This document shows positions 25,160 through 34,577 of a stretch of 64,000 nucleotides of DNA, piece by piece. The notes under the pieces were generated by a model, which saw only the letters and a list, made by a program, of their open reading frames with translations, ran no database searches and was not told where the DNA came from. The stretch is from Bog-756 sp963701325 (GTDB lineage Bacteria > Actinomycetota > Acidimicrobiia > Acidimicrobiales > RAAP-2). The first letter of the stretch is position 1, and each line of letters opens with the position of its first letter. The position numbers and the translations under genes are program-made. The stretch spans positions 1,550,001-1,614,000 of the forward strand of contig OY969604.1 in assembly GCA_963701325.1 (NCBI GenBank). Reading direction: 5' to 3'.

Positions 25160-26652
25160 CAGCTGATGTGACCATTCCTCCGGCCACCGGCGACCGACGA
25201 CGATGGATCGCGCTGGTGGTCGTCTGCCTCGCGATGCTCATGAACGCGCTCGACGGTTCCATCGTCAACGTCGCGCTCCCGGCCATCCAGCGCAGTCTGC
25301 ACTTCAGCCAGTCCGGCCTGACCTGGGTCGTCGACGCCTATCTCATCTCCTTCGGGAGCTTCCTCCTCATGGCCGGCCGTCTGGGCGACCTCGTGGGCCG
25401 GAAGAAGGTGTTCCTGGCCGGGGTGACCCTGTTCACCCTGGCGTCCGTCGCCTGCGGATCGGCGGACAGCCAGGCCATGCTGGTGACAGCCCGGTTCATC
25501 CAGGGCATCGGTGGGGCGCTCTCTTCTTCGGTGATCGTCGCGATCATCGTGACGGAGTTCCCGAGCCCGGTCGAGCGAGCCAAGGCCATGAGCGCCTATG
25601 TCTTCGTCGCCGTGGGTGGCGGTTCCATCGGCCTCCTCGCCGGCGGGGTGCTGACCCAGGCACTCAGCTGGCACTGGATCTTCTTCGTAAACGTGCCCAT
25701 CGGCATCGCCACCCTGATCCTCGGGCGCCTGCTGGTGGTGGAGAACGTCGGTATCGGCATCAGACAGGGCGTCGACGTCGTCGGTTCGTTGCTGGTGACC
25801 CTGTCCCTCATGATCGGCATCTACGGGATCGTGACGGCGTCGAGCGACGGCTGGGGTGCACCCCACACGCTCGTGTCGCTCGGTATCGCGGTCGGGCTGT
25901 TCGTCACCTTCCTCGTCCTGGAGTCGCGCCTCACCAACCCGATCATGCCGTTGCGCATCCTCAAGCTGCGCACCCTCACCGGCTCGAGCGTCATCCGGGG
26001 CTGTGTCATCACCGGCATGTTCTCGACCTTCTTCATCGGCGCTCTCTACCTCGAGCACGTGCTGAACTACAGCCCGGTCCGCACCGGGTTGGCATTCCTC
26101 CCCCAGGCCGTCCTCATGGCGATCATGTCGGCCGGCATCACGGCCAGACTGGTCAACCGCTTCGGCCCCAAACCGGTGATGTACCCGGCCCTGCTCCTCG
26201 CCGCCACAGGACTCATCCTGCTCGCCTCGGCCGGACAGCACGCGAGCTACTTCCCCCAGCTCTTCTTCGCCTTCGTCCTCCTGGGAATGGGTGCCGGGGC
26301 ATCGTTCATGCCGCTGTTGCAGATCGGCATGTCGGAGATCCCCAACGCCGATGCCGGGTTGGGGTCGGGTGTGGTCAACGTGTCCCAACAGCTGGCCGGC
26401 GCCATCGGGCTGGCCGTGCTGAGCACGATCGCCGCCGATCGCACCCGGTCCTTGCTCGCGAGCGGGTACGGCGCAGTGCACTCCTTCACGGTCGGCTATC
26501 AGCTCGCGCTCTACATCGCGGCCGGCTTCGTCCTGTTGGGACTGGCCCTCGCGCCGGTCCTCCTCCGAACCAGCGAGTCACCCGAAGAGGAGCGGGCACA
26601 CATCGCCGAGAACATGCAGAACCCGGAGACCTACGAGCACCTGGTCCTGTAG
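25150..26652 (+). CDS. DHA2-family MFS multidrug efflux transporter (EmrB/QacA type)
   Basis: 14-helix drug:H+ antiporter of the inner membrane, 500 aa. Motif D1-like LDGSIVNVALPAIQ is in helix 1, motif A GRLGDLVGRKK after helix 2, and motif C-like GGSIGLLAGGVL in helix 5. The start at 25150 has no Shine-Dalgarno and lies inside an inverted repeat. Probably controlled by the divergent MarR regulator. It converges with the FtsX-type permease gene (8-bp gap). Confidence 0.93.
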   Translation: MTIPADVTIPPATGDRRRWIALVVVCLAMLMNALDGSIVNVALPAIQRSLHFSQSGLTWVVDAYLISFGSFLLMAGRLGDLVGRKKVFLAGVTLFTLASVACGSADSQAMLVTARFIQGIGGALSSSVIVAIIVTEFPSPVERAKAMSAYVFVAVGGGSIGLLAGGVLTQALSWHWIFFVNVPIGIATLILGRLLVVENVGIGIRQGVDVVGSLLVTLSLMIGIYGIVTASSDGWGAPHTLVSLGIAVGLFVTFLVLESRLTNPIMPLRILKLRTLTGSSVIRGCVITGMFSTFFIGALYLEHVLNYSPVRTGLAFLPQAVLMAIMSAGITARLVNRFGPKPVMYPALLLAATGLILLASAGQHASYFPQLFFAFVLLGMGAGASFMPLLQIGMSEIPNADAGLGSGVVNVSQQLAGAIGLAVLSTIAADRTRSLLASGYGAVHSFTVGYQLALYIAAGFVLLGLALAPVLLRTSESPEEERAHIAENMQNPETYEHLVL

Positions 26653-26660
26653 CTGTCCCG

Positions 26661-29186
26661 TCACTCGGCGGCGATGGCAGACAGCACGTCGAGTCGCGCC
26701 GCGCGACGAGCGGGCCAGCTGGCCGCGATCAGTCCGAGGACGGCCGAGAGGACGAGGAAGACCACCAGGTTGCTGATCGGCACCGCGGTGTTGGTGATCC
26801 CCTGTGACCGCAGCGACGACACGAGGGCGATGCCGAGTCCCGTTCCGATCACGATGCCGATGATCGCGCCGAAGATGGCGAGGATCACCGCCTCGGACCG
26901 GATCATGGTCCGGATCTGTCGTCGCTTCATGCCGACCGCCCGCAGCAACCCGATCTCGTGGGTGCGTTCGAACACCGACAGCATGAGCGTGTTGACGATG
27001 CCGATCAACGCGATGATCACGGCGAGGCCCAGCAGGGCGTAGACGATGCCGAGCAACTGATTGACCTGTTTCGTCTGCGACGCATCGAACTGCGCCCGGG
27101 TCTGGACCTGCACGTTCGGGAAGGGGGCCAGTGCGCGCCCGACCGCCTGCTCGACCGCGGCGCTCCCGTCCGTCTTGAGCAGGACCGCGCCGGGCAGGGG
27201 GTTCTGGAAGTGGGCAGTGAAGAAGTCCGCGCTGACCAGGTAGCTCGTGACGAGGGCATTCGGCTGGTAGATGCCTCCGATGCGCATGGTGGTGGGCCCG
27301 GTGAGAGCGAACTTCACCGGGACCCGATCACCGACCGCCAGATGGTCGGCGTTGGCCGTGGTCGTGTCGATGAGCAGGTCTCCAGCGACGAGGGCACTCG
27401 CGCTCCCTGCGGCCATGTCGAGGATCACGGTCTGGGACAGCGCCTGGGTCGAGAGCGCTCTGAGGGTCTCGAGCGACTGGCGAACCTCGAATTGGTCACC
27501 GTAGACGATGGTGGTCGCGTGGACACCGGGGACCGCGGACGCCGCCATGGGCACGGTCGTGCTGAAGTTGCCGGGTCCGCTGTTGTTGGTGTTGGTGATG
27601 ATCAGGTCGGCGCTGATCGCGTTGTCGACGGCGCTGGTGGCCGATTTCGACGCGGACGCACCGAAGACCGCGATCGCGGAGACGAGGGCGAGACCGACCA
27701 TCAACGCCGATGCCGTCTGGGCCGTGCGACGCGGACTGCGCATGGAGTTCTCACGGCCGAGCCTGCCCGCGACGCCCCGGGTCCGGGCGAGCGGGCGCCC
27801 GATGGCGCTCGAGAACGGACGGGCGACCGCGGGGGCCAGCATGGCCACACCGACGAACAGGGCCACCGCACCGAGACCCACCAGCCCGATTGCTGGCTTG
27901 GCGAGCCCGACGCCGAGCGCAAGGGCTCCCACCAGTACGAGCGATATGCCCCACGCGAACCGCCGCCGGAACGAGACGTCCTGCTGTCCCTCGTGGTCGG
28001 TGAGAGCGGCAACCGGCGAGATCCGCACGGCCCGGCGGGCAGGGCTGATGGCTGCGACCACCGTCACGCCCACACCGACCACCAGCGCGACGACCACCGT
28101 CCGGGTCTCGAAGACCGGCGCCCCCGTCGGCAGGGTGATGCCGAATCCACGCAGGAGCGCCTCGAGCCCGATGGCGGCCAGCACGCCGAGCCCGATGCCG
28201 ATGGCAGACGACACGAGACCCACGATCGCCGCCTCCCCGAGCACCGAGCGGAAGACCTGCCGACGGCTGGCACCCACGATGCGCAGCAGCGCCAGCTCCT
28301 TGGTCCGCTGACCCACGATGATCGAGAACGTGTTCAGGATGGTGAAGGCGCCGACGAACAGCGCGATGAAGGCGAAGATGAGGAGTGCGGTCGAGAAGAA
28401 CGAGAGCGCCTGGTCGATCGCGCTGGTCTGCTCGTTGACCACCGTCTGACCCGTGACGACCTCGACTCCTCGAGGAAGGACCCGGGCGATGTCCCGCTGC
28501 ACGGTGGCTTTGTCCGCACCCGGTACGGACACCACATCGATCGAGTCGAACTGGCCCACCTCCCCCATCAGTGCCTGTGCGGTCGGGAGGTCGAACGCGG
28601 CGAGGGTGGCACCGGCAAGATTGTCGGCGGTGCCGAAGCGCACCAGTCCGGAGATGGTGAACGTGCGCGTCGGCCCCTGGGTCAGGATCGTGACGCGCTG
28701 CCCGACCGCGAAATCGTTCTTCTGCGCCGTCCCGACGTCCATGGCGACTTGGTCGGAGGTCGTCGGCGCGTGACCCGCTGTCAACCGGAGCTCGGAGATC
28801 CGTTGATCCGAATCGAAGGACAGTCCGATGGTCGGCGCACCACCGGTCGAGATGGGCTTGCCGTCGTGGGAGACGAACTGGACGATGCCCTGCACCGATC
28901 CTGCGGCGACCTCGACCCCGGGCACGTGCAGGATCGAGGGCAGGATCGACTCGGGGATGGGATTGCGCGTCGCCCCCGCGCCGCTGGTCGTGAGCTGCGC
29001 CTCACCACGCACCTGGAAGTCGATGTTCTGGTAGATGTTGGTGAACAACGTCGTGAAGGTGTTGTGCAGCGTGTCGGTCAGGATGAACGTCCCCGAGATG
29101 AAGGTGACGCCGAGGATGATGGCGATTGCTGTCAGTGCCAGGCGGAGTTTGTGGGCGAGCAGACCCTTGAGGGTGACCTTCCACAT
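26661..29186 (-). CDS. ABC transporter permease with two FtsX domains (MacB/LolC-like superfamily)
   Basis: 841-aa membrane protein. The N-terminal helix (about residues 15-40) is followed by a large extracytoplasmic domain and three helices with the FtsX motif (residues about 270-400, AFTILNTFSIIVGQRTKELALLRIVGA). A second copy of the same layout follows, ending with NTLMLSVFERTHEIGLLRAVGMKRRQI. ATG 29186 begins one base after the ATPase stop, so the two are coupled. Such tandem-FtsX permeases export lipoproteins, peptides or drugs, or act as mechanotransmitters; which applies here is not clear. Confidence 0.9.
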   Translation of the reverse strand: MWKVTLKGLLAHKLRLALTAIAIILGVTFISGTFILTDTLHNTFTTLFTNIYQNIDFQVRGEAQLTTSGAGATRNPIPESILPSILHVPGVEVAAGSVQGIVQFVSHDGKPISTGGAPTIGLSFDSDQRISELRLTAGHAPTTSDQVAMDVGTAQKNDFAVGQRVTILTQGPTRTFTISGLVRFGTADNLAGATLAAFDLPTAQALMGEVGQFDSIDVVSVPGADKATVQRDIARVLPRGVEVVTGQTVVNEQTSAIDQALSFFSTALLIFAFIALFVGAFTILNTFSIIVGQRTKELALLRIVGASRRQVFRSVLGEAAIVGLVSSAIGIGLGVLAAIGLEALLRGFGITLPTGAPVFETRTVVVALVVGVGVTVVAAISPARRAVRISPVAALTDHEGQQDVSFRRRFAWGISLVLVGALALGVGLAKPAIGLVGLGAVALFVGVAMLAPAVARPFSSAIGRPLARTRGVAGRLGRENSMRSPRRTAQTASALMVGLALVSAIAVFGASASKSATSAVDNAISADLIITNTNNSGPGNFSTTVPMAASAVPGVHATTIVYGDQFEVRQSLETLRALSTQALSQTVILDMAAGSASALVAGDLLIDTTTANADHLAVGDRVPVKFALTGPTTMRIGGIYQPNALVTSYLVSADFFTAHFQNPLPGAVLLKTDGSAAVEQAVGRALAPFPNVQVQTRAQFDASQTKQVNQLLGIVYALLGLAVIIALIGIVNTLMLSVFERTHEIGLLRAVGMKRRQIRTMIRSEAVILAIFGAIIGIVIGTGLGIALVSSLRSQGITNTAVPISNLVVFLVLSAVLGLIAASWPARRAARLDVLSAIAAE

Positions 29187-29187
29187 G

Positions 29188-29946
29188 TCAGGCGCCGAGG
29201 GTCCGCACCCGCTCGAGGACCGAGTCGGCGGTCGGCCCGATGAGCTCGTCGACCACGTTGCCATCGGCGAGGAAGACCACTCGATCGGCATAGGTGGCCC
29301 CGTGGGGGTCGTGGGTCACCATGACGATGGACTGGCCGAACTCGGTGACCGACCGGCGCAGGAAGCTCAGCATCTCCTCAGACGAGTTCGAGTCGAGATT
29401 GCCGGTGGGCTCGTCGGCGAAGATGAGGTCGGGACGATTGATCAGCGCCCGGGCACACGCGCACCGCTGCTGCTGCCCGCCGGACATCTCGTTGGGCCGG
29501 TGGGTGAGGCGGTCGGCGATCCCGAGCTGCGTGACCAGGAAGTCGTACCACTCCTTGTCGACACGGTTGCCGGCCAGATCGGCGGGCAACGAGATGTTCT
29601 CGCCGGCGGTGAGGGTCGGGACGAGGTTGAAGGACTGGAACACGAACCCGATCCGGTCCCGCCGGAGCTGGGTGAGCCCGGCATCGTCCAGGCCGCCGAT
29701 GTCGAGGTTGCCGACGTAGGTCTGCCCGGATGTCGGGCGGTCGAGGCCGGCCATACAGTGCATGAGGGTCGACTTTCCGGACCCGGACGGGCCCATGACC
29801 GCGGTGAAGCGGCCACGCTCGAACGCGACAGTGACCCCGGACAGGGCGTGGACCGTCGCCTGGCCGGTTCCGTAGGTCTTGCGCAGCTCGACGGCGTGCG
29901 CTGCCGGGGGGACCGGCTCGGCGCCGGCGGTTGTCTCGGTCATCAC
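29188..29946 (-). CDS. ABC transporter ATP-binding protein (LolD/MacB type)
   Basis: ATPase partner of the downstream FtsX-type permease, 252 aa. Walker A GPSGSGKST, signature MSGGQQQR, Walker B LIFADEPTGNLDS (the LolD/MacB-family form) and the H-loop in VTHDPH are all present. Start at 29946; a second ATG is the next codon. The upstream 234 bp to the dienelactone hydrolase hold no recognised element. Confidence 0.93.
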   Translation of the reverse strand: MMTETTAGAEPVPPAAHAVELRKTYGTGQATVHALSGVTVAFERGRFTAVMGPSGSGKSTLMHCMAGLDRPTSGQTYVGNLDIGGLDDAGLTQLRRDRIGFVFQSFNLVPTLTAGENISLPADLAGNRVDKEWYDFLVTQLGIADRLTHRPNEMSGGQQQRCACARALINRPDLIFADEPTGNLDSNSSEEMLSFLRRSVTEFGQSIVMVTHDPHGATYADRVVFLADGNVVDELIGPTADSVLERVRTLGA

Positions 29947-30180
29947 GGTCCTCGGGGGGTTCGAGCATCAGACGGCGACCCGGCACATCGTTGAGTACCC
30001 GCCCACGCACAACACCGCGGTCATCCCTGCGACAAGTCCTGAGACTAGCCGCGCCGGGGGGTGGGCAACGGGGGACTCCGGGTGAGCGCCCGCGGAGCCG
30101 GGCGGGCGAAGCCGGTCTGTTCCTGTGCTGCGGATACGCTCCTCACCCGACAGGGTCCCCCGCCCTCGAGAGGAGTGTTC

Positions 30181-30918
30181 ATGGTTCAGCGGACTGAGGT
30201 GAACGTCCCCACACCCGACGGCGTCTGCCCCTCGATCGTGGTCATGCCGGACGGCGATGGCTCCTGGCCGGCTGTGATCGTGTTCATGGATGCCGGGGGT
30301 GTGCGCCCGGCGATGACCCAGATGGCCGAGCAGCTCGCAGGCATGGGCTACGTCGCCTTCCTGCCCGAGCTCTACTACCGACACGGACCGTACGAGCCGT
30401 TCCGGATGGAGACGGCGTTCGGCGACGCAGGCGAACGGGCTCGGGTCATCGCGATGGCCCGCAGCCTCACGAAAGCGATGGCAACCAGCGATACCGGTGC
30501 GTTCCTCGACTTCCTCTCGGATCACCCGGGAGTGGCCGGCACGACGGTCGGGACGACCGGCTACTGCATGGGCGGTGGGCTGTCACTCACGGCCGCCGCC
30601 CACTATCCCGACCAGGTCGCCGCCGCCGCCTCGTTCCACGGTGGCCAGCTCGCCAGCGATGCGCCTGACAGTCCCCACCTGATCGTCGGGAGGATCACCG
30701 GACGGGTGTACGTTGCCGCGGCCGAGCAGGACGACTCGTTCCCGCCGGAACAGGCCAAACTCCTCGAGGACGCCCTGACCGCGGGTCACGTCGACCACAC
30801 CATCGAGACCTATCCCGCACGCCACGGCTTCGCGGTCCCCGACAACCCGAGCTACGACCCCGAGGCAGCGGCCCGCCACTGGCGCGCACTCGGGGACCTC
30901 TACGGCTCGCTGCACTGA
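30181..30918 (+). CDS. Dienelactone hydrolase family protein
   Basis: Alpha/beta-hydrolase with a Cys nucleophile. GYCMGGG contains the nucleophile, the Asp is in AAEQDDSFP and the His in ARHGFAVPD, in the DLH order. 245 aa, normal. ATG 30181 follows GAGAGGAG; the open frame further upstream is not supported. No chlorocatechol pathway genes are nearby, so the true substrate may be another lactone or ester. Confidence 0.9.
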   Translation: MVQRTEVNVPTPDGVCPSIVVMPDGDGSWPAVIVFMDAGGVRPAMTQMAEQLAGMGYVAFLPELYYRHGPYEPFRMETAFGDAGERARVIAMARSLTKAMATSDTGAFLDFLSDHPGVAGTTVGTTGYCMGGGLSLTAAAHYPDQVAAAASFHGGQLASDAPDSPHLIVGRITGRVYVAAAEQDDSFPPEQAKLLEDALTAGHVDHTIETYPARHGFAVPDNPSYDPEAAARHWRALGDLYGSLH

Positions 30919-30954
30919 GGACGCACCGGCCCCGACGCCTTCGGTGGCCCCGGG

Positions 30955-31386
30955 TCAGGTCCGGGTCGGGTCGAATTCGAGGACCTGGGTCAGGCGGATG
31001 TTGTTGCCCGACGGATCACGGAACGAGGTATCGATCCCGTACGGTTGCGGGGTCGGGGGATCGTTGAAGACGATGCCGCGCCCGGAGAGCTCCTCGTAAG
31101 TCGCCTGGCAGTCGTCCGTCTCCAGGAACAAGGTCCCCCCTGCACCCTTGGCCACCACATCCGCCAGGGCAGCGCTGGCCTCTGCGTCGAGCATGGGCGG
31201 ACCGGGTACCGGCATCAGCACGAGACCCATGTCATCCTGCCCTGCAGGCCCCACGACCAGCCACCGGAAGTGCCATGCCTCCATCGTGACGTCGCTCCGG
31301 ACCTCCCAACCCAGGGTCTTGGTGTAGAAGTCGAGTGCCTCGTCCTGGTCGTGGACCCAGAACTGGGAATTCGCGATTCTGATCAC
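30955..31386 (-). CDS. VOC family protein (glyoxalase-like), cassette 1
   Basis: Single-domain pair of VOC modules, 143 aa, with NSQFWVHDQDEALDFYTKTLGWEV at the N-terminus and the C-terminal SFRDPSGNNIRLTQ, the standard VOC ending. It lies 36 bp downstream of an AraC-type regulator on the same strand. The pair is repeated in diverged form at 34092-34988. Likely a resistance or detoxification protein; substrate unknown. Confidence 0.85.
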   Translation of the reverse strand: MIRIANSQFWVHDQDEALDFYTKTLGWEVRSDVTMEAWHFRWLVVGPAGQDDMGLVLMPVPGPPMLDAEASAALADVVAKGAGGTLFLETDDCQATYEELSGRGIVFNDPPTPQPYGIDTSFRDPSGNNIRLTQVLEFDPTRT

Positions 31387-31422
31387 CAGTGGCCTCCTCG
31401 TGGCTCGTTGGTATGGGTGAGC

Positions 31423-31857
31423 TTACGAAGCCTCCCTGCGATCGTCTTCTCGAAACGTGCGGTTCTTGGGTCGGCCGTAGCCCCGAGCGATGCACAACGG
31501 GATCCGGACGAACCTGGCGGCAGGTGGCCACGACGCACGGTAGGCGGTTGGAGACAGGCCGAACATCCGCCCGAAGCTGGTGGTGAACGACCCGACACTG
31601 CCCGACCCCACCGCGAAGCAGATCCTGGCGACCGACCAGTCCGTGGTGCGGAGCAGCGCCGCCGCGCGTTCGAGACGTCGGGTCAGGAGGTACCGGTACG
31701 GGCTCTCGCCGAACGCCCTGGTGAACTCGCGGCTGAAGTGGGCACGGGAGAGTCCGGTGGCGCGTGCCATGTCGGCGACCGACAGCGTTTCGAGGTAGCG
31801 CGCATCGGCCAGGTCCTTCGCCCGCAAGAGGTGTCGAGCGATGGGCACGGTCGCCAT
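31423..31857 (-). CDS. Short AraC-type regulator (HTH only), cassette 1
   Basis: 144 aa consisting almost entirely of the two-HTH AraC DNA-binding domain: LSVADMARATGLSRAHFSREF, then SPYRYLLTRRLERAAALL and IGFxxS-like ICFAVGSGSVGSFTTSF. There is no N-terminal ligand domain. ATG 31857 is chosen because upstream codons in the frame are arginine-rich shadow. First gene of a two-gene unit with the VOC gene. Homologous to the regulator at 34578-34988. Confidence 0.87.
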   Translation of the reverse strand: MATVPIARHLLRAKDLADARYLETLSVADMARATGLSRAHFSREFTRAFGESPYRYLLTRRLERAAALLRTTDWSVARICFAVGSGSVGSFTTSFGRMFGLSPTAYRASWPPAARFVRIPLCIARGYGRPKNRTFREDDRREAS

Positions 31858-31941
31858 GCTCCCAACGTTAGGCCTGCGACGGAGCCGGACCGGACGGCCC
31901 GCGGGCAGCCAGAGGCGTGCCAACCCTCGTATCCTCCCGGA

Positions 31942-32355
31942 ATGGGATGGACGCTGCGAGCAGGTCAGTTGTCAGACGTCGGGTCTGTGCTCCAACTCTG
32001 GATCGACGCCGATGCCGAACCCAGCCACACCGACGACGTGGAGAGCCTCACGAAGCTCATCGCCCATGACCCAGGGGCGCTGATCGTCGCCGATGACGAT
32101 GGGCGGCTCGTCGGGTCGGTGATCGCCGGGTGGGACGGGTGGAGGGGATCGGTCTACCGCCTGGCCGTTGCCCCCTCCCACCGCCGCAGCGGGCTCGGCA
32201 GCCGGCTGCTCGCCGCGGCCGAGTCCCGGTTGGCCGCGGTCGGAGCCGTGCGCATGCAGGCCATCGTGGTCGAGACAGAACCAGGTGCGCTGAGCTTCTG
32301 GGCGGCCAGCGATTGGGGGCAGCAGGCCAGTCGACTCCGATTCGTCAAGGGCTGA
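31942..32355 (+). CDS. GNAT family N-acetyltransferase
   Basis: 137 aa. The acetyl-CoA binding motif A is clear: VYRLAVAPSHRRSGLGSRLL (R/Q-x-x-G-x-G/A as RSGLGS). Flanking strands fit the GNAT fold (LIVADDDGRLVGSVIAGWDGWRG). ATG 31942 follows a weak GGGAGG-like purine run. It is divergent from the AraC regulator. The acceptor (amino-glycoside, protein or small amine) is not identifiable. Confidence 0.85.
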   Translation: MGWTLRAGQLSDVGSVLQLWIDADAEPSHTDDVESLTKLIAHDPGALIVADDDGRLVGSVIAGWDGWRGSVYRLAVAPSHRRSGLGSRLLAAAESRLAAVGAVRMQAIVVETEPGALSFWAASDWGQQASRLRFVKG

Positions 32356-32375
32356 CCAGTGGTGTGGGGCTGGCT

Positions 32376-33977
32376 CTAGGTACCCGGAGGGGTGACCGTG
32401 CAGCCGACGCAGGGCCCCATGCCACTGAAGTAGGCGGGAATCGAGGGCGAGTCGGTCGGCGGGTTCGTGGGCAGCAGCACGGGCGGGCGCGGCGCCTGGC
32501 TGAAGTCGAAGTCGTCGACCATGTCGCCGAGGATCGGCTCGTCCTCGCGCACGTCGGGCCGGGGGTCGGGTCGCCCGTCGGTCTCGGGGTTCAAGCGAGA
32601 CCCACCGAGGAAGTCGTCTTCGATGAACTTGAGGTAGGCGTCGCTCGAGAGGGTCTCGTGATCGACGTACCCCTGCTTCGCGTAGGGGGAGATGACCATG
32701 GCGGGCACACGCAGGCCGTACCCGTTGCGGTCGACGGGCGGTGGCACCACGTTGTCGTAGAAGCCGCCCCAGTCGTCCCACTGCAAGAAGATGGCCGTCG
32801 AGCTCCAATCCGGGCTCTCCGTGGCGGCGTTGATGACCGCGGTGACATAGGCCTGGCCCTGATGGACGCTCGCGGGCGGGTGCTCGCTGTCGGCCTGTGA
32901 GGGGGTGACCCACGACACCGCGGGCAGGGTCCCGGCCTTGGCCGCTGCGAAGTACCCGTTGAGCGGCTGGATGTTGCGGAGCTGATGGTCCGCCTGGACG
33001 TCCTCGAAGACGGGCAACGGGTTCCAGATGCCCGGGGTCAGGTAGTTCTGCGCCACCGGTGGGCAGGTCACCGCTGAATCGTTCTCGCAGTCGGGCTGAT
33101 CCCCCGTTTGCACGTAGTAGCCCCACGAGACGTGCGCGTTGTAGAGGAGCCAGGTGATGTCGGTCCAGGCGTCGGTGATGTCAGCCGTACCAGTGTCGAT
33201 GGCCTGGTCCACGTATTTCTGCATCTGTCCCGGGGTGTAGGGACCCTGGATGTCGTTCCTGCAGCTCATCGGGTTCCGGGTCGAGCACCTGGCTGACCAC
33301 CCGGATACCAGGTAGAGGTGGTCGGGCAGCGACCACGACGCAACCGGTTCGAACATGTGGTCGTCGAGGACGAAGTCCTTGGCGTAGGTCCAGTAGTTCG
33401 GGATCTCCGCCGCCGTGTGGTACCCCATCACGTCTGGCGTCGTCAACGGGGAGCAAGCCGGGTTGTCGACGTTGGCTCCGCACCCCTTCTTGGCTCCGGA
33501 TGCCTGCCTGATGAACCCGTCCATCTTCCCCCCGTGGACGTCCTTGCGAGCATTGGCGGCGCCGTGCGGTCCGCCTCCGTTGACGTCCGCAGGGTCGTGG
33601 TATGGCGCAGTGCACCCGCCGGCGGGGTTCGGCACGCACACCGTCGGCGCGCCGTCCTTCATCGGGATACCGTCCGCACCCGGAAAGGTCCCGAAGTAGC
33701 TGTCGAAGGAGCGGTTCTCCTGCTCGATGATGATGACGTGCTGGATCTTGTGGATCCCGGGGTCGACGACGTAGTGGCCCGTCGGCCCGCCGGCGACGAG
33801 CTTGGCGCCGGGGGGCAAGCTCGTCGAGGTCGAACTGCCGGGCGAACTCGAGGGGGAGCTGCTGCAGGCGCTCAGGATCAGGGCCAACACGACGAGAACG
33901 GCACCGGACGAGCGGCGACTCCTCGAGCTCTGTTCGATCTCGTCGACTCTCACGCGGGGTCTGTTATACCGCATCAC
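32376..33977 (-). CDS. Lipoprotein phosphoesterase (phospholipase C / AcpA-type acid phosphatase family)
   Basis: 533 aa. A basic N-terminus, a hydrophobic run and lipobox LILSAC (Cys38) predict an exported lipoprotein. The alkaline-phosphatase-superfamily opening HVIIIEQENRSFDSYFGT, with the metal-binding Glu/Asn, is at about residues 79-96; later metal-site segments include QWDDWGGFYDNVVPP and VDHETLSSDAYLKFIEDDF. This family cleaves phosphomonoesters or phospholipid head groups outside the cell. A second member lacking a signal peptide is at 60492-62066. Two adjacent ATGs (33977, 33974). Confidence 0.88.
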   Translation of the reverse strand: MMRYNRPRVRVDEIEQSSRSRRSSGAVLVVLALILSACSSSPSSSPGSSTSTSLPPGAKLVAGGPTGHYVVDPGIHKIQHVIIIEQENRSFDSYFGTFPGADGIPMKDGAPTVCVPNPAGGCTAPYHDPADVNGGGPHGAANARKDVHGGKMDGFIRQASGAKKGCGANVDNPACSPLTTPDVMGYHTAAEIPNYWTYAKDFVLDDHMFEPVASWSLPDHLYLVSGWSARCSTRNPMSCRNDIQGPYTPGQMQKYVDQAIDTGTADITDAWTDITWLLYNAHVSWGYYVQTGDQPDCENDSAVTCPPVAQNYLTPGIWNPLPVFEDVQADHQLRNIQPLNGYFAAAKAGTLPAVSWVTPSQADSEHPPASVHQGQAYVTAVINAATESPDWSSTAIFLQWDDWGGFYDNVVPPPVDRNGYGLRVPAMVISPYAKQGYVDHETLSSDAYLKFIEDDFLGGSRLNPETDGRPDPRPDVREDEPILGDMVDDFDFSQAPRPPVLLPTNPPTDSPSIPAYFSGMGPCVGCTVTPPGT

Positions 33978-34091
33978 CCTTCATCCTGGCTCGCGCCCCC
34001 TCAGGTGCCGGCGAACGCTCCCGACCGGGCGGGGTGGGCGCATGTCCCCACCCCCCTGCGCGTCGTCGACGGTGAAGACCCTCGTTGGGAG

Positions 34092-34491
34092 TCAGGCCTG
34101 CGCGATGCGGACGAGGTTGCCCGAGGGATCACGGAACGCGGCAGTCGCGCGCTCCCCAGGGCTGAGACGTCGGCTCCTGGAGCACCTCGGCACCCGATGC
34201 CCGTACCTTCTCGAAGGTGGTGTCGAGGTCGTCGGCTTGGAAGATCGCAGCTTGGAGCGAGCCCTGCGTCACAAGTGCCAGGAGGGCGTCCCCCTCGGCC
34301 TGCGAACGACCGCCGTGCGGCTGGGAGAGGACGATGCCGATGTCCTGCCCTGGGGCACCGACAGTGACCCAGCGGAAGCCATCGGACGCGACGTCCATGC
34401 GAACTTCCAGGCCCAGAGCATCGCGATAGAAGCCGAGTGCGGCCTCGGGATCGTGGACGGAGATGAACATTGAGGAGACGGTGACTGTCAT
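34092..34491 (-). pseudogene. VOC family protein (glyoxalase-like), cassette 2, frameshifted near the 3' end
   Basis: The main frame starts at ATG 34491 (VSSMFISVHDPEAALGFYRDALGL) and stops early at 34129 after ...GARDCRVP. In the -1 frame the family ending FRDPSGNLVRIAQA continues and stops at 34092. Dropping one base near 34140 would restore RDCAFRDPSGN. Everything else looks intact, so this is either a sequencing indel or a very recent mutation. Diverged relative of the VOC gene at 30955-31386 and, like it, just downstream of a short AraC regulator. Confidence 0.8.
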
Positions 34492-34577
34492 GCGACAAGA
34501 CTATGAGCACGGACCCGGCGCGTGCTTCTCCGATCCTGCTTGCTGCCCAGGCCGACCCGGTCTGCCAGGTCGGCGGC

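Noticed and set aside
25123..26481. 452-codon open frame antisense to the DHA2 transporter
   Set aside because: Typical shadow composition (Gly/Asp/His/Gln-rich), with no domain; the plus strand has clear MFS motifs.
26958..29243. 761-codon open frame antisense to the FtsX permease
   Set aside because: Shadow frame rich in Arg/Asp/Gly; the minus strand encodes a convincing membrane protein.
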